Assembly: GCF_009905545.1 (NCBI RefSeq)
Contig: NZ_JAAALB010000029.1
Coordinates: 1-64,000, forward strand
DNA length: 64,000 nt
Source: Cellulophaga sp. BC115SP
GTDB taxonomy: Bacteria; Bacteroidota; Bacteroidia; Cytophagales; Spirosomataceae
Direction: 5' to 3'
Positions 37,854 to 47,467 of this stretch are shown one piece after another. The number at the start of each line of letters is the position of its first letter. Within the stretch, counting starts at the first letter, position 1. The translations under genes were made by a program, and so were the position numbers. The notes under the pieces are model-generated. The model made no database searches. It was given only the letters and a program-made list of their open reading frames with translations, and was not told the origin of the DNA.

Positions 37854-38546
37854 TTAGTGAAATTTATCAAAATATTCCTGTAAGGTCATTTTGTGTGGTT
37901 CAAATTGCTCATGTAGTACTTGTAGCTTAGTTATTCTATCCAGGCGAAAGTACCTAAATTCTTTGCGCAAACGGCACCAAGCAATTAGCAACCAATTCTC
38001 GGTGGTACTAATCAAAGCAAATGGCTCAACTATTCGGTGTGTTACCTTGCCTTGCTCATCCGTGTAGTCCATATTTACCAGATAAAAATTAGTAAGCGCT
38101 TGTTGTAACTGCGAAATATTGTTACTATTTCGCTCTCTGTTTAAATTTTGCTCAAACCTCGTTCTTTCAGAAAGTAGATTAACTTTATCCTTATCAACTT
38201 GCCTTAAAACCGCTTTTATTTTGTCAACAGCCTCTGTATAGTCTTTAATAAAGGAGATATCCTTATTTTTCAAAACTAATTGTTCTGCAAGTATGAGCGC
38301 ATTGGCTTGCTCTTCCGAAAACATTACAGGTGGAATTTTATACCCTTCCATAAGTGAATACCCTTTTCCATCTTCTGTGATGATTGGAACACCTGCTTGT
38401 TCTAATGCCCTAATGTCTCGGTATATTGTTCTGATGCTAACTTTGAATTTTTCTGAAAGACTAGTAGCTGTCAAAAGTCGTTTCGTTTGCAATTGCGTAA
38501 GAATTGCAGTCAATCGAGAGAGTCGTTTTGTATCGTTATCACTCAT
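37854..38546 (-). CDS. HTH/WYL-domain regulator (YafY-like)
   Basis: The start at 38546 (230 residues, MSDNDTKRLSRLTAILTQLQ) fits the family; a longer frame from 38594 adds 16 unlikely residues. N-terminal DeoR-type helix-turn-helix (LTATSLSEKFKVSIRTIYRD) and a C-terminal WYL domain (STTENWLLIAWCRLRKEFRY, FRLDRITKLQVL). WYL domains bind nucleotides or other small ligands. In this genome region it precedes RidA, which it may regulate. Confidence 0.92.
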   Translation of the reverse strand: MSDNDTKRLSRLTAILTQLQTKRLLTATSLSEKFKVSIRTIYRDIRALEQAGVPIITEDGKGYSLMEGYKIPPVMFSEEQANALILAEQLVLKNKDISFIKDYTEAVDKIKAVLRQVDKDKVNLLSERTRFEQNLNRERNSNNISQLQQALTNFYLVNMDYTDEQGKVTHRIVEPFALISTTENWLLIAWCRLRKEFRYFRLDRITKLQVLHEQFEPHKMTLQEYFDKFH

Positions 38547-38953
38547 TTTATTAAATACCACTTCTAATTTGTATAGTGTAAAATCTCCGACCATGAAGAT
38601 TTCAATAGGTTTTGGTAGATATTAAGAAGGCTGTACGGAAGCTGAGTTCCATAGCTGTGTTATCAGCTGGTTTACGCTAAAGGATACACCTGAATTGTAA
38701 GAAACTGTTTCTAAACGAGAATTTGTGAGGGCAACCTTTCAAAAGAAAATAGTGGAATTGAACGTTCTACAGAGACTTGAAAATATTTACTGTGACAACA
38801 AATAACGTTCCATATTTTTATCGATTTGTGTCAGAGCCTATTTAAGGTAGTTGATCATTGCCTCTTAGGTGTCGAAATGATTAGATATACGCATCTTACT
38901 ACAAAATTGTAACCGATTCACATCGAGAAATTATTTAAAATATAGTATGATGC
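38547..38953. other. Intergenic region without a recognised gene
   Basis: About 400 bases between the WYL regulator and the left end of the decayed IS. I see no gene, repeat or RNA here. Confidence 0.5.
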
Positions 38954-39035
38954 TACTCGACCCAGCTAAAATTGTTAAAAATAAAAGGGAGTGAGATTTT
39001 TGTAGCGACCAAACTTCAAAAACACATCACTTCCT

Positions 39036-39800
39036 ATGAACCAACGGCTCAGCGACGAAATTACAAGTGTTGTATCAAAAGCCCAAATTGTGAAGAATTT
39101 AGCACGGAAAAAATTTCTAGGGGCATTTGTTTTAGGATTGATAAAAAATAGGAAACGGGGTGGCCCGTGCCATACAATTTTGTGAAATAGCACATCACTT
39201 AAATGACGATGCCAAACTTAGCTCAAATGAGATAAGAATACAGGATTTTTTTCGTGAAGTAGAAATAGATTATCATCAAGTAGCAATCTTATTGAACTGT
39301 CTTGTTCCAGCAAAGAAAAAACTTCGAGTTTGCATAGATAGAACAGAATGGGATTTTGGAAAAACACAGTTCAATATCCTAATGATAGTAGTTGGTTACG
39401 GAGATTTTCAGATACCTCTTTATTGGGAATTATTGGACGATAATAGTGGCAACTCTTCTACACAAGACCGAAAAAACTTATTGGAATTATGCCTATCAAT
39501 TTTAGATAAGGAACGAATAGGTTATATTGTTGGAGGTCGAGAATTTATAGGTCACTCTTGGATTAAATACCTGAAAGACAAAGGCATTAGATTTGTAATG
39601 AGAGTTCCTAAACACCATACGATTACTCGTCCAGATGGCACAGTAATTAAAATAGGAGAACTTAAATTAAAGGTTGATAAGGCCCTAATTTTGAAAAATT
39701 AGTAGATGGTGTGGTAGTCCACGTCTGGATAAAGCTATTAGAAACAGGAGATTTGTTGTTTTTAATAGGAACCGTAAATGCTCCTTTTCTGGTACAAATA
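39036..39800 (+). pseudogene. IS4-family transposase remnant
   Basis: Starts MNQRLSDEITSVVSKAQIVK, like the transposase at 19589. Frame break 1: six expected bases between AGG (39150-39152) and CAA (39175) are 22 here, a 16-base GC-rich excess (around 39156-39171). The frame then runs QFCEIAHHLN to CIDRTEWDFGK (first catalytic Asp). The second catalytic position reads GGREFIGH where the relative has ADR, so Asp has become Gly. Frame break 2 near 39696 shifts to LVDGVVVHVW and TGDLLFLIG. The YREK part is missing. Inactive. Confidence 0.82.
39156..39171 (+). other. 16-bp GC-rich insertion in transposase remnant 2
   Basis: CGGGGTGGCCCGTGCC, placed approximately: the length difference from the related transposase is exactly 16 bases within 39153-39174. 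It is all G/C except two Ts, in an AT-rich gene, and contains TGGCCCGTGCCA with matching ends. With gaps it shares about 12 positions with the insertion at 19089-19104 (C.GGG.TGGC.C..CCA). Confidence 0.6.
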
Positions 39801-40471
39801 ACCCAAACCAAACAATTTATACTGACAGTAGTTTTTAGTGTAAATTATACTTGTACCATATATTAAAGTTTACTAACTATCTATTAATTGACTAAATGGT
39901 ACTAATTTGTTTTTGAGAGTTAGTTGATAGCTATTTTCAATGGTTATCTGAACTTAAATCATGAATGTATCACAAGGACTGATAAAAGTTGATTTGTCTG
40001 TTCTGATTCAGAAAGTACCAGCTATCCACTAGTTAATACCATCCTATAACAATCGATAGCCTTGTTCATATATTAGTCGACTGTTTGTTTGAACATTGGT
40101 TGTTCTTTTTTGATTATTTGTGCTACATTTTTTTTTCGTGTTCGCCTACTTTCACGGTGCAATAAAAATTAAAATGAACTCTGATTTTGTTATCGACAAT
40201 TGTTCATACAATTACTGATAATTTACATATTTTTATAGTGCTATGTAAATCATGCTTTTCTGAAAAATATACATACAAATTAGATACGTATATGTATAAT
40301 CGAACCTATCTATCTTGTTGCATAAACATACACCAGAAAATACCTATTGAAGATAGCAGAGTTAATTATATATTGTCAAGCTAAACCATAAAATGGTAAC
40401 TAAGGTTAACATTTAGCTGATTTATAAGAATTTAGTATTTCGACTTAAAACAATCTCACAATAATATAACT
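39801..40471. other. Intergenic region without a recognised gene
   Basis: About 670 AT-rich bases after the IS remnant. A 65-codon open frame at 40187-40384 has no recognisable features. The upstream region of the GH95 stump must lie at the right end; no convincing promoter match was seen. Confidence 0.45.
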
Positions 40472-40633
40472 ATGAAAATAATCTATATCTCCTGCCTACT
40501 CTTGCTCTCTTGTGTTGGCTTTTCGAAAGACAGAAAAAAGTTGGTCTTGTGTTATAGACAAGCAGCAGGAAATTCTTGGGAAAACGCTTTGTCAATGGTT
40601 AGAAAAATGAATTTGAGGGACATCGGTAGTTAA
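40472..40633 (+). pseudogene. N-terminal stump resembling GH95 alpha-L-fucosidase
   Basis: A 53-codon frame with a signal/lipobox-like start (MKIIYISCLLLLSCVGFSKD), then KLVLCYRQAAGNSWENALSM. This resembles the conserved first strand of GH95 glycoside hydrolases (LWY..PA..W.EALP.GNG). It stops soon after, while full GH95 proteins are about 750-800 residues. The gene body is gone. Its position just before GH43 and the esterases suggests a once larger hemicellulose/fucose locus. The identification rests on about 20 residues. Confidence 0.5.
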
Positions 40634-40738
40634 CTTATAATTATCATAAATAGGACATCGAAAGAGTAGTAGCTGCGCAGAGGTGCAAAGTTGTTACTTT
40701 TTCATTAAAATAAATTTTAGTATAGACATTTTACAAAC

Positions 40739-42406
40739 ATGAAAATAAAAGCATTCTTTTTAGTACTTACTTATCTGTTTGCAATTAGCATTTCAAACGC
40801 ACAGAAAACCACTTTAGTAAACCCTGTTTTGGCAGGGTTTTATCCTGACCCAAGTATTGTAAAAGTAGGAGCCGATTATTATTCAGTTCATTCTACTTTC
40901 TCCTATTTCCCTGGATTGCCTATTATGCATAGCCGTGATTTGAAAAACTGGAAACAAATTGGGAATGTTATCAACCGTCCCTCACAAATGGATTTCATGG
41001 GCGAGCGTATGAGTCGTGGACTTTTTGCCCCTGCAATTACTTATTACAAAGGCATTTACTACGTCACTTGTACCGATATTGACAACGATGGAAACTTTGT
41101 GGTTACCGCCACCAATCCTGCTGGACCTTACAGTGATCCTATAAAGTTACCACAAGTTAGAGGCATCGACCCATCTATTTATTTTGACGAAGCCACCGAC
41201 AAAGCCTACCTCGTTTACAACAGCGATGCTCCCGACAACAAACCACTCTATTCAGGGCACAGAACTATTAGAATGTATGAGTTTGATTACAAAAACTTGA
41301 AAGTGGTAGGCGAACAAAAGCTATTAGTAAATGGTGGTGTGGATATTTCTAAAAAGCCTGTTTGGATAGAAGGACCTCACATTATGAAACGTAACGATTG
41401 GTATATTTTGTATTGTGCAGAAGGTGGAACTTCGGTCAATCACTCGCAAGTGGCATTGCGTAGCAAAGATATTTGGGGACCGTATGTACCTTTTGAAGGA
41501 AATCCTGTACTAACACAAAGAGAGTTACCAGCCGACCGTCCTAATCCAATTACTTCGGCAGGACACGCTCAATTTATCGAAGGTCCCGATGGCAACTGGT
41601 ATTCTATATTCTTGGCTGTTCGTCCTTATGAAGGCGATTATTACAACACTGGTCGTGAAATGTTTATTGCTCCGCTCACGTGGGTAAACGATTGGCCGAT
41701 GATTGAACACGGAGAAAAAGCCATCGCATACAAATACGAAACCAATATCAAAGAAGTAAAGCAAAATGGTGCTTTACCTCAAAGCGGTAATTTTTCTTAT
41801 ACAATGACATTTGATAAAGGGCTTGACCTTTCGATGATGCACTTGCGTACGGTAGATAGTACTTCGTTCAAAACTTCTAAAAATGGATTGACATTAAAAT
41901 TGAAACCTGAAACTATTTCAGAACTAGGTAACCCTTCATTTGTGGGAAAACGTCAACAACATTTAACTAGTTTGGCAGAAACAGAACTCGTTTTTTCTCC
42001 AAAATTTGAAAAAGAAAAAGCTGGTTTGGTGATTTATCAAGACGAAAGTCATTATTACTTTTTGGCAAAATCTATTAAAGATGGTAAGGCTCAAGTAGAA
42101 TTATATAAAAGTGTTCACCGCAAAAAAGACGTAGAATTGATTAATACACTACCAGTTGGTAATGGAAAATTAGTCTTACGTATCGCTACTAAAGGAGATA
42201 AATGTGATTTTGCTATCTCAGAAAATGGTAAAGAATTCATAGTATTAGCCGAAAACCAAGATGGAAAACATCTTTCAACCAAGTTTTCAGGAGGCTTTGT
42301 CGGCTGTGTATATGCGATGTATGCAACTTCCAATGGCGAAAAATCTGATAATAGCGCCACATTTAAGTATTTGAAATACGAGGGTAACGATGCTGTGCTG
42401 AAATAA
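40739..42406 (+). CDS. GH43 beta-xylosidase/arabinofuranosidase-like, exported
   Basis: 555 residues. Signal peptide to about residue 21 (AISISNAQ). Five-bladed propeller of GH43: catalytic base Asp in GFYPDPSIVKV, pKa-modulating Asp in RGIDPSIYFDEATDKAYLVY, and catalytic acid Glu in VWIEGPHIMKRNDWYILYCA. Residues about 345-555 form the C-terminal beta-sandwich common in GH43 xylosidases. The enzyme likely releases xylose or arabinose from xylan-type chains. Two esterase genes follow on the same strand, which fits removal of acyl side groups from xylan. Confidence 0.93.
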   Translation: MKIKAFFLVLTYLFAISISNAQKTTLVNPVLAGFYPDPSIVKVGADYYSVHSTFSYFPGLPIMHSRDLKNWKQIGNVINRPSQMDFMGERMSRGLFAPAITYYKGIYYVTCTDIDNDGNFVVTATNPAGPYSDPIKLPQVRGIDPSIYFDEATDKAYLVYNSDAPDNKPLYSGHRTIRMYEFDYKNLKVVGEQKLLVNGGVDISKKPVWIEGPHIMKRNDWYILYCAEGGTSVNHSQVALRSKDIWGPYVPFEGNPVLTQRELPADRPNPITSAGHAQFIEGPDGNWYSIFLAVRPYEGDYYNTGREMFIAPLTWVNDWPMIEHGEKAIAYKYETNIKEVKQNGALPQSGNFSYTMTFDKGLDLSMMHLRTVDSTSFKTSKNGLTLKLKPETISELGNPSFVGKRQQHLTSLAETELVFSPKFEKEKAGLVIYQDESHYYFLAKSIKDGKAQVELYKSVHRKKDVELINTLPVGNGKLVLRIATKGDKCDFAISENGKEFIVLAENQDGKHLSTKFSGGFVGCVYAMYATSNGEKSDNSATFKYLKYEGNDAVLK

Positions 42407-42427
42407 AGAATACTAAACTATCTGATA

Positions 42428-42976
42428 ATGATAAAGATATTTTCATTCCTCATCCTATTGATACTTAGTCAAAGTACCTACGATCGTGGTTCTTGGGCGA
42501 GCTATATTTCAGTACAACCAGACACCGTAAATACCTATAAAAGCACCAGTAATAGCTATAAAAACATAAGCCGAATTGGCTTAAATGAGTTTATGGATAT
42601 GGACTTTAGACTCATAGGATATTTTCCTAAAAAAGAACAGTGGAATCAGATTTCTGAACAAATCAAAAATATTCCGATAGATTCTTTAAGATATGTAGAT
42701 TCCTTAGATGTTAGCCAATTGGGAGATAGTTTGTATGTGAAGGTTTATACGCAAAATTATTTATATCAAAGTAAGAATGTATATACCATTGCCAAAGACG
42801 CAAAAAACTTGACAGATTCATTGAAGATTTATAATATTTATATTGACTTAGCAATGAAAGATTTCATACATGATTCGGAAACTTTTCGGACTAAAGATTA
42901 TACGCTAAACTACGTCTATAAAGAAAACATAGATAAAATCGACAGGAGGATTATATTCAATAAAATTTATCATTGA
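42428..42976 (+). CDS. Hypothetical exported protein
   Basis: 182 residues. The N-terminus MIKIFSFLILLILSQSTYDR is a probable signal peptide. I recognise no family. The mature part is rich in Tyr, Asp, Asn and Lys (YKSTSNSYKNISR, DSLRYVDSLDVSQLGDSLYV). It lies 21 bases after GH43 and 81 before an esterase, on the same strand, so it probably belongs to that unit. Confidence 0.6.
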   Translation: MIKIFSFLILLILSQSTYDRGSWASYISVQPDTVNTYKSTSNSYKNISRIGLNEFMDMDFRLIGYFPKKEQWNQISEQIKNIPIDSLRYVDSLDVSQLGDSLYVKVYTQNYLYQSKNVYTIAKDAKNLTDSLKIYNIYIDLAMKDFIHDSETFRTKDYTLNYVYKENIDKIDRRIIFNKIYH

Positions 42977-43057
42977 TTCCTACGTGGATAAGGGATTGCA
43001 TATTATTTTTTATAAAATATTGTAAATCAGTCAAATGTAAAACCATTTTATACAAAA

Positions 43058-43936
43058 ATGAAAAAGAAGCTTCTTGTTATTGTCCTTTTTATCAATAGCT
43101 ATGCAGTGAATGCTCAGCAAATTATTCCTTTATATGATGGCACAGTTCCTAATGCTAAAGCTACAAGCAAAAAAGAAATTAATGAAAATGGAGTTTACAG
43201 GGATGTGCTCTCCCCTACCCTAGAATATATCAAGCCTGAAAAACCAAATGGTACTGCGGTCATCGTGATTGCAGGAGGTGGTTATGGTGTAATTGTTTAC
43301 AATGGCGAGGGACTGAGTACCGCCAAAGCGTTGGCAGAAAAAGGGATATCCGCATTTGTGTTAAAGTACAGATTACCCAACGATGATATCATGATTGATA
43401 AAAAAATTGGGGCTTTACAAGATGCTCAGCAAGCCATTAAGATTGTACGTGAAAATGCTAACAAATTCGGGATTGATAAAAATAAAATAGGTATCATGGG
43501 CTTTTCGGCAGGAGGACACTTGGCTAGTACTGCCGCTAGGCATTTTGAGAAATCGTATATCGAAAATCCCAATAACACCAGCTTACGACCTGATTTTCAG
43601 ATATTAGTTTATCCCGTTATTACGATGAAAGATGGACTGACACATGGTGGATCTCGTGATAATTTGATTGGTAAAAATCCTACCGCAGTCGACATCGAAA
43701 CTTTTTCAAACGAATTACAAATCAAAAACAATACGCCACCTGCCTATTTGACCCACGCCACCGACGACAAACTCGTCGATGTTGATAATAGTATTTCCTA
43801 TTTTGAAAATTTACGGAAAAACAAAGTTGAGGTCGAAATGCACATTTATCCCAAGGGCGACCACGGATTTATTTTTAGGCATAAAGGCTGGATGGAACCT
43901 CTTTTTGATTGGTTAAAACGTAACAATTGGCTGTAA
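43058..43936 (+). CDS. Exported alpha/beta-hydrolase esterase (BD-FAE/acetyl-xylan type)
   Basis: 292 residues, signal peptide ending NAQQ. Oxyanion region VIVIAGGGYGVIVYNGEG, nucleophile Ser in GFSAGGHLAS, Asp in THATDDKLVDVDN and His in YPKGDHGFIF complete a triad. The pattern (GGGYG, GxSAGGHLA) matches small acetylxylan/feruloyl esterases of polysaccharide loci. Its place after GH43 suggests deacylation of xylan oligosaccharides; the acyl group is not determined. Confidence 0.9.
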   Translation: MKKKLLVIVLFINSYAVNAQQIIPLYDGTVPNAKATSKKEINENGVYRDVLSPTLEYIKPEKPNGTAVIVIAGGGYGVIVYNGEGLSTAKALAEKGISAFVLKYRLPNDDIMIDKKIGALQDAQQAIKIVRENANKFGIDKNKIGIMGFSAGGHLASTAARHFEKSYIENPNNTSLRPDFQILVYPVITMKDGLTHGGSRDNLIGKNPTAVDIETFSNELQIKNNTPPAYLTHATDDKLVDVDNSISYFENLRKNKVEVEMHIYPKGDHGFIFRHKGWMEPLFDWLKRNNWL

Positions 43937-43982
43937 GAAATCTATTTTTTTGCATAAAAAAACATAATGACCTATTATTTAA

Positions 43983-45143
<1,161 letters not shown>

Positions 45144-45179
45144 GAAACCATATTCTCGTGGTCATCTAAATAGTATGAC

Positions 45180-45233
45180 TTAAGGCTTATTCTTATTCCA
45201 AAGTACGTATCTTGGAATAAGAATAAGCCTTAA
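45180..45233. terminator. Hairpin terminator
   Basis: Perfect 22-bp arms (45180-45201 and 45212-45233) around a ten-base loop, 36 bases after the esterase stop, followed by AATTTTAT. Ends the GH43/esterase unit. The remaining gap to 45452 holds no gene. Confidence 0.8.
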
Positions 45234-45452
45234 ATTTTATGTCGTGTTTATGCACCAATGTGCTACCTCTAGATAAAGATTATGAAATATAGTACTGTAC
45301 TTTCATAAAACTACGAAATATCGTAGTTTTAAAATTCTATAAAATTTTATAAATATCTAATATTCAGACATTTGAGACTATGGCATGTTTTTAGGAATTA
45401 ATAAACCGAGATTATCTCTAACTATTTTTTCACTAAAACTCCAAATCTAACA

Positions 45453-46274
45453 ATGACCTTATCTAACAGACAACTGACTTCAGCAGGAAGAAGTGAATTT
45501 ATCGCAGTTGAAGAAAATGTAAAATTGCATGTAACTGATTTGGGCGAAGGCCCTGTGGTGGTTTTGATTCATGGCTGGCCGCTTAGCAATGCCATGTATG
45601 AGTATCAATATCAATTTTTAGTCGCCAAAGGCTATCGTGTTATTGGTATTACTCTTCGTGGCTTTGGTAAATCAGACAAGCCTTTTGGTCCTTACAACTA
45701 TGATATCTTTGCCGAGGATATCAAAATTGTACTCGAAACACTCAATATTGAAGATGCACTTTTAGGAGGGTTTTCGATGGGCGGTGCTATTTCGATTCAT
45801 TTTACAGCTAAGTATGCAGGCGCACATATTAACAAGTTAGCCTTGTTTGGTGCTGCGGCTCCAATTTGGTCTGAGGCAGAAGCGGTAAATGGTTTGATTG
45901 ATTTGAGTATCACCAATCGTCCACAATTATTAGAAAATTTTGGAAAGATTTTCGGTGCATCCGAAACAGCTATTTCTGCTCCTTTAGCTGGCTGGTTGGG
46001 CGGAATCAACTTTGAAGCATCTTTCTACGCTACTACTCAATGTTTGATTGCCTTACGTGATGAAGATTTGCGAGAAGATTTAGGCAAAATCAAAGTCCCT
46101 ACTGCAATCTTCCATGGTACCAAGGATATTATTTGTGGGTTTCATCTAGCAGAACAAATGCACGCAGGCATTGCAGATTCTTATATTGTGAAATTTGAAA
46201 ATAGTGGTCATGCATTGTTTATTGAGGAATTGGATAAGTTTAATTCAGAATTACTAGCATTTTTGACAAAATAG
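45453..46274 (+). CDS. Alpha/beta hydrolase
   Basis: 273 residues without a signal peptide. Catalytic features: VVLIHGWPLSNAMYEYQYQF (oxyanion hole), the nucleophile Ser in GGFSMGGAIS, Asp in GTKDIICGF, and His near the C-terminus in FENSGHALF. It resembles the non-haem chloroperoxidase/2-hydroxymuconate-type esterase branch. The substrate is unknown. It opens a plus-strand series of hydrolases and a dioxygenase, which suggests a place in breakdown or detoxification of small aromatic or ester compounds. Confidence 0.9.
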   Translation: MTLSNRQLTSAGRSEFIAVEENVKLHVTDLGEGPVVVLIHGWPLSNAMYEYQYQFLVAKGYRVIGITLRGFGKSDKPFGPYNYDIFAEDIKIVLETLNIEDALLGGFSMGGAISIHFTAKYAGAHINKLALFGAAAPIWSEAEAVNGLIDLSITNRPQLLENFGKIFGASETAISAPLAGWLGGINFEASFYATTQCLIALRDEDLREDLGKIKVPTAIFHGTKDIICGFHLAEQMHAGIADSYIVKFENSGHALFIEELDKFNSELLAFLTK

Positions 46275-46298
46275 GGATTTAATTGCATTAACCCGCTT

Positions 46299-46366
46299 TA
46301 GGCTATAGGCATTAAGCAGTTTATATTATTTCCCTTACTTAATGCCAATAGCTTATCGCCTACAGC
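46299..46366. repeat. Heptad repeat element, copy 2
   Basis: Left arm TAGGCTA, TAGGCAT, TAAGCAG (46299-46319) faces GCCAATA, GCTTATC, GCCTACA (46344-46364). The exact 7-base spacing holds within each arm. It lies in the 311-base gap between alpha/beta hydrolase and isochorismatase-family genes, which otherwise holds nothing recognised. Confidence 0.75.
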
Positions 46367-46585
46367 GTAAAATCTCATTACTTAACATACATCAATGCAC
46401 AGGCTAAATGCTTGTAGTAATTTTGAATCAACAAAGCAACAACAGAGAATCAATAACTCGTTGAAGGTTTTGTAAATCAAAAATTCATACTCAAAAACCT
46501 GCAATGTAGCTCAACTCCCCATTTTGGGAGACGGAAAAACTTTGCCCAAAATTTTCACAACACAATACAATAAACATTTAAAACC

Positions 46586-47275
46586 ATGAAAAAGTCCATC
46601 TTATCTATCGCATTCGCTCTTGTTTCATTTATTGGTTTAGCGCAAAAACCATCTCCAATGTTGTTGAGTCCAAGTAACCATGCTTTGGTGCTTATCGACC
46701 ATGAAAGTCAAATGGGTTTTGCTACAAAAAATATCGATATGACCGAATTACGTAACAATACGGCCATTGTAGCAGGTGCTTCTAAAATCTTTAATGTTCC
46801 TACGGTTGTAACAACAGTAGCCGAAAAATCATTTAGTGGTCCTGTTTTTCCTGAAGTTTCTGAATTTTACCCTCAAGCTACTACCAAATACATCGACCGT
46901 ACTACTATGAATACTTGGGAAGATGTAAATGCTCACAAAGCCATCGTTGATAAAGGTAAAAAGAAAATTGTCCTTGCAGGTTTGTGGACTAGCGTTTGTA
47001 TTGTAGGTCCAGCATTGTCTGCTATCAGTGAAGGATATGACGTATATGTAATAACGGACGCTAGTGGTGACGTATCAAAAGAGGCTCATGACCAAGCTAT
47101 TGCACGTATGGTACAAGCTGGTGCGCACCCAATGACGTCTATCCAGTACTTACTTGAACTACAAAGAGACTGGGCAAGAAGCGAGACTTATGTACCTGTA
47201 ACCAACCTCGTTAAAAAATACGGTGGTGCTTACGGTATCGGTATCCAATATGCTCACGAAATGTTGAAACATTAA
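46586..47275 (+). CDS. Exported isochorismatase-family hydrolase (YcaC-like)
   Basis: 229 residues with a signal peptide ending GLAQ (unusual for a family that is normally cytoplasmic). Catalytic Asp in LVLIDHESQMGF and nucleophile Cys in WTSVCIVGPAL; the third member, usually Lys, is probably in the ATTKYIDR segment. YcaC-like hydrolases act on amides and related small molecules. The stop codon is followed at once by a heptad repeat, and an exported amidohydrolase gene comes next on the same strand. Confidence 0.88.
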   Translation: MKKSILSIAFALVSFIGLAQKPSPMLLSPSNHALVLIDHESQMGFATKNIDMTELRNNTAIVAGASKIFNVPTVVTTVAEKSFSGPVFPEVSEFYPQATTKYIDRTTMNTWEDVNAHKAIVDKGKKKIVLAGLWTSVCIVGPALSAISEGYDVYVITDASGDVSKEAHDQAIARMVQAGAHPMTSIQYLLELQRDWARSETYVPVTNLVKKYGGAYGIGIQYAHEMLKH

Positions 47276-47303
47276 TAGGCTATATGCTGTAGGCATTAAG
47301 CCA
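47276..47303. repeat. Heptad repeat element, copy 3 (one arm)
   Basis: Four consecutive 7-mers: TAGGCTA, TATGCTG, TAGGCAT, TAAGCCA, starting on the base after the stop codon. No opposite arm was found close by. Confidence 0.75.
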
Positions 47304-47374
47304 AAAAGATTCTTTGAATTCAAGGGGAATATTTTTACCGAAAGTCTACCGTTTAAAGCGAGCAAAATTAAAAT

Positions 47375-47435
47375 AATTGTGAATGTAAAGTATTGCTATT
47401 TAACACTTTACATTCACAATTCATAATTCAGCATT
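47375..47435. repeat. ATTCACAATTCA-type repeat, copy 2
   Basis: A perfect 17-bp inverted repeat (47375-47391 and 47405-47421) runs on into CATAATTCAGCAT. The right part matches the repeat at 4155-4189 and has 7-base periodicity (CATTCAC, AATTCAT, AATTCAG). It lies just before the amidohydrolase gene and explains the unlikely N-terminal extension of that frame. Confidence 0.65.
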
Positions 47436-47467
47436 ATTGCCCCATTACCCAAACCTTTCTAATTGTC

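Larger units (their letters stand above)
38954..39800 (+). mobile_element. Decayed IS4-family element, right end lost
   Basis: The left end TACTCGACCCAGCTAAAA (38954-38971) matches 14 of 18 bases of the inverted repeat of the intact IS at 18463, and both continue into AAAAATAAAAG. The transposase frame inside is broken at least twice. Homology fades at about 39800 before the YREK region, and no right end was found. It is an older, truncated relative. Confidence 0.75.

Noticed and set aside
40187-40384. 65-codon frame in the gap after the IS remnant
   Set aside because: No signal, motif or upstream promoter; expected by chance in AT-rich DNA.
47276-47435. CRISPR-like array in the repeat-rich gaps
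   Set aside because: Units are 7 bp with no spacers of uniform length, and no cas genes are present.
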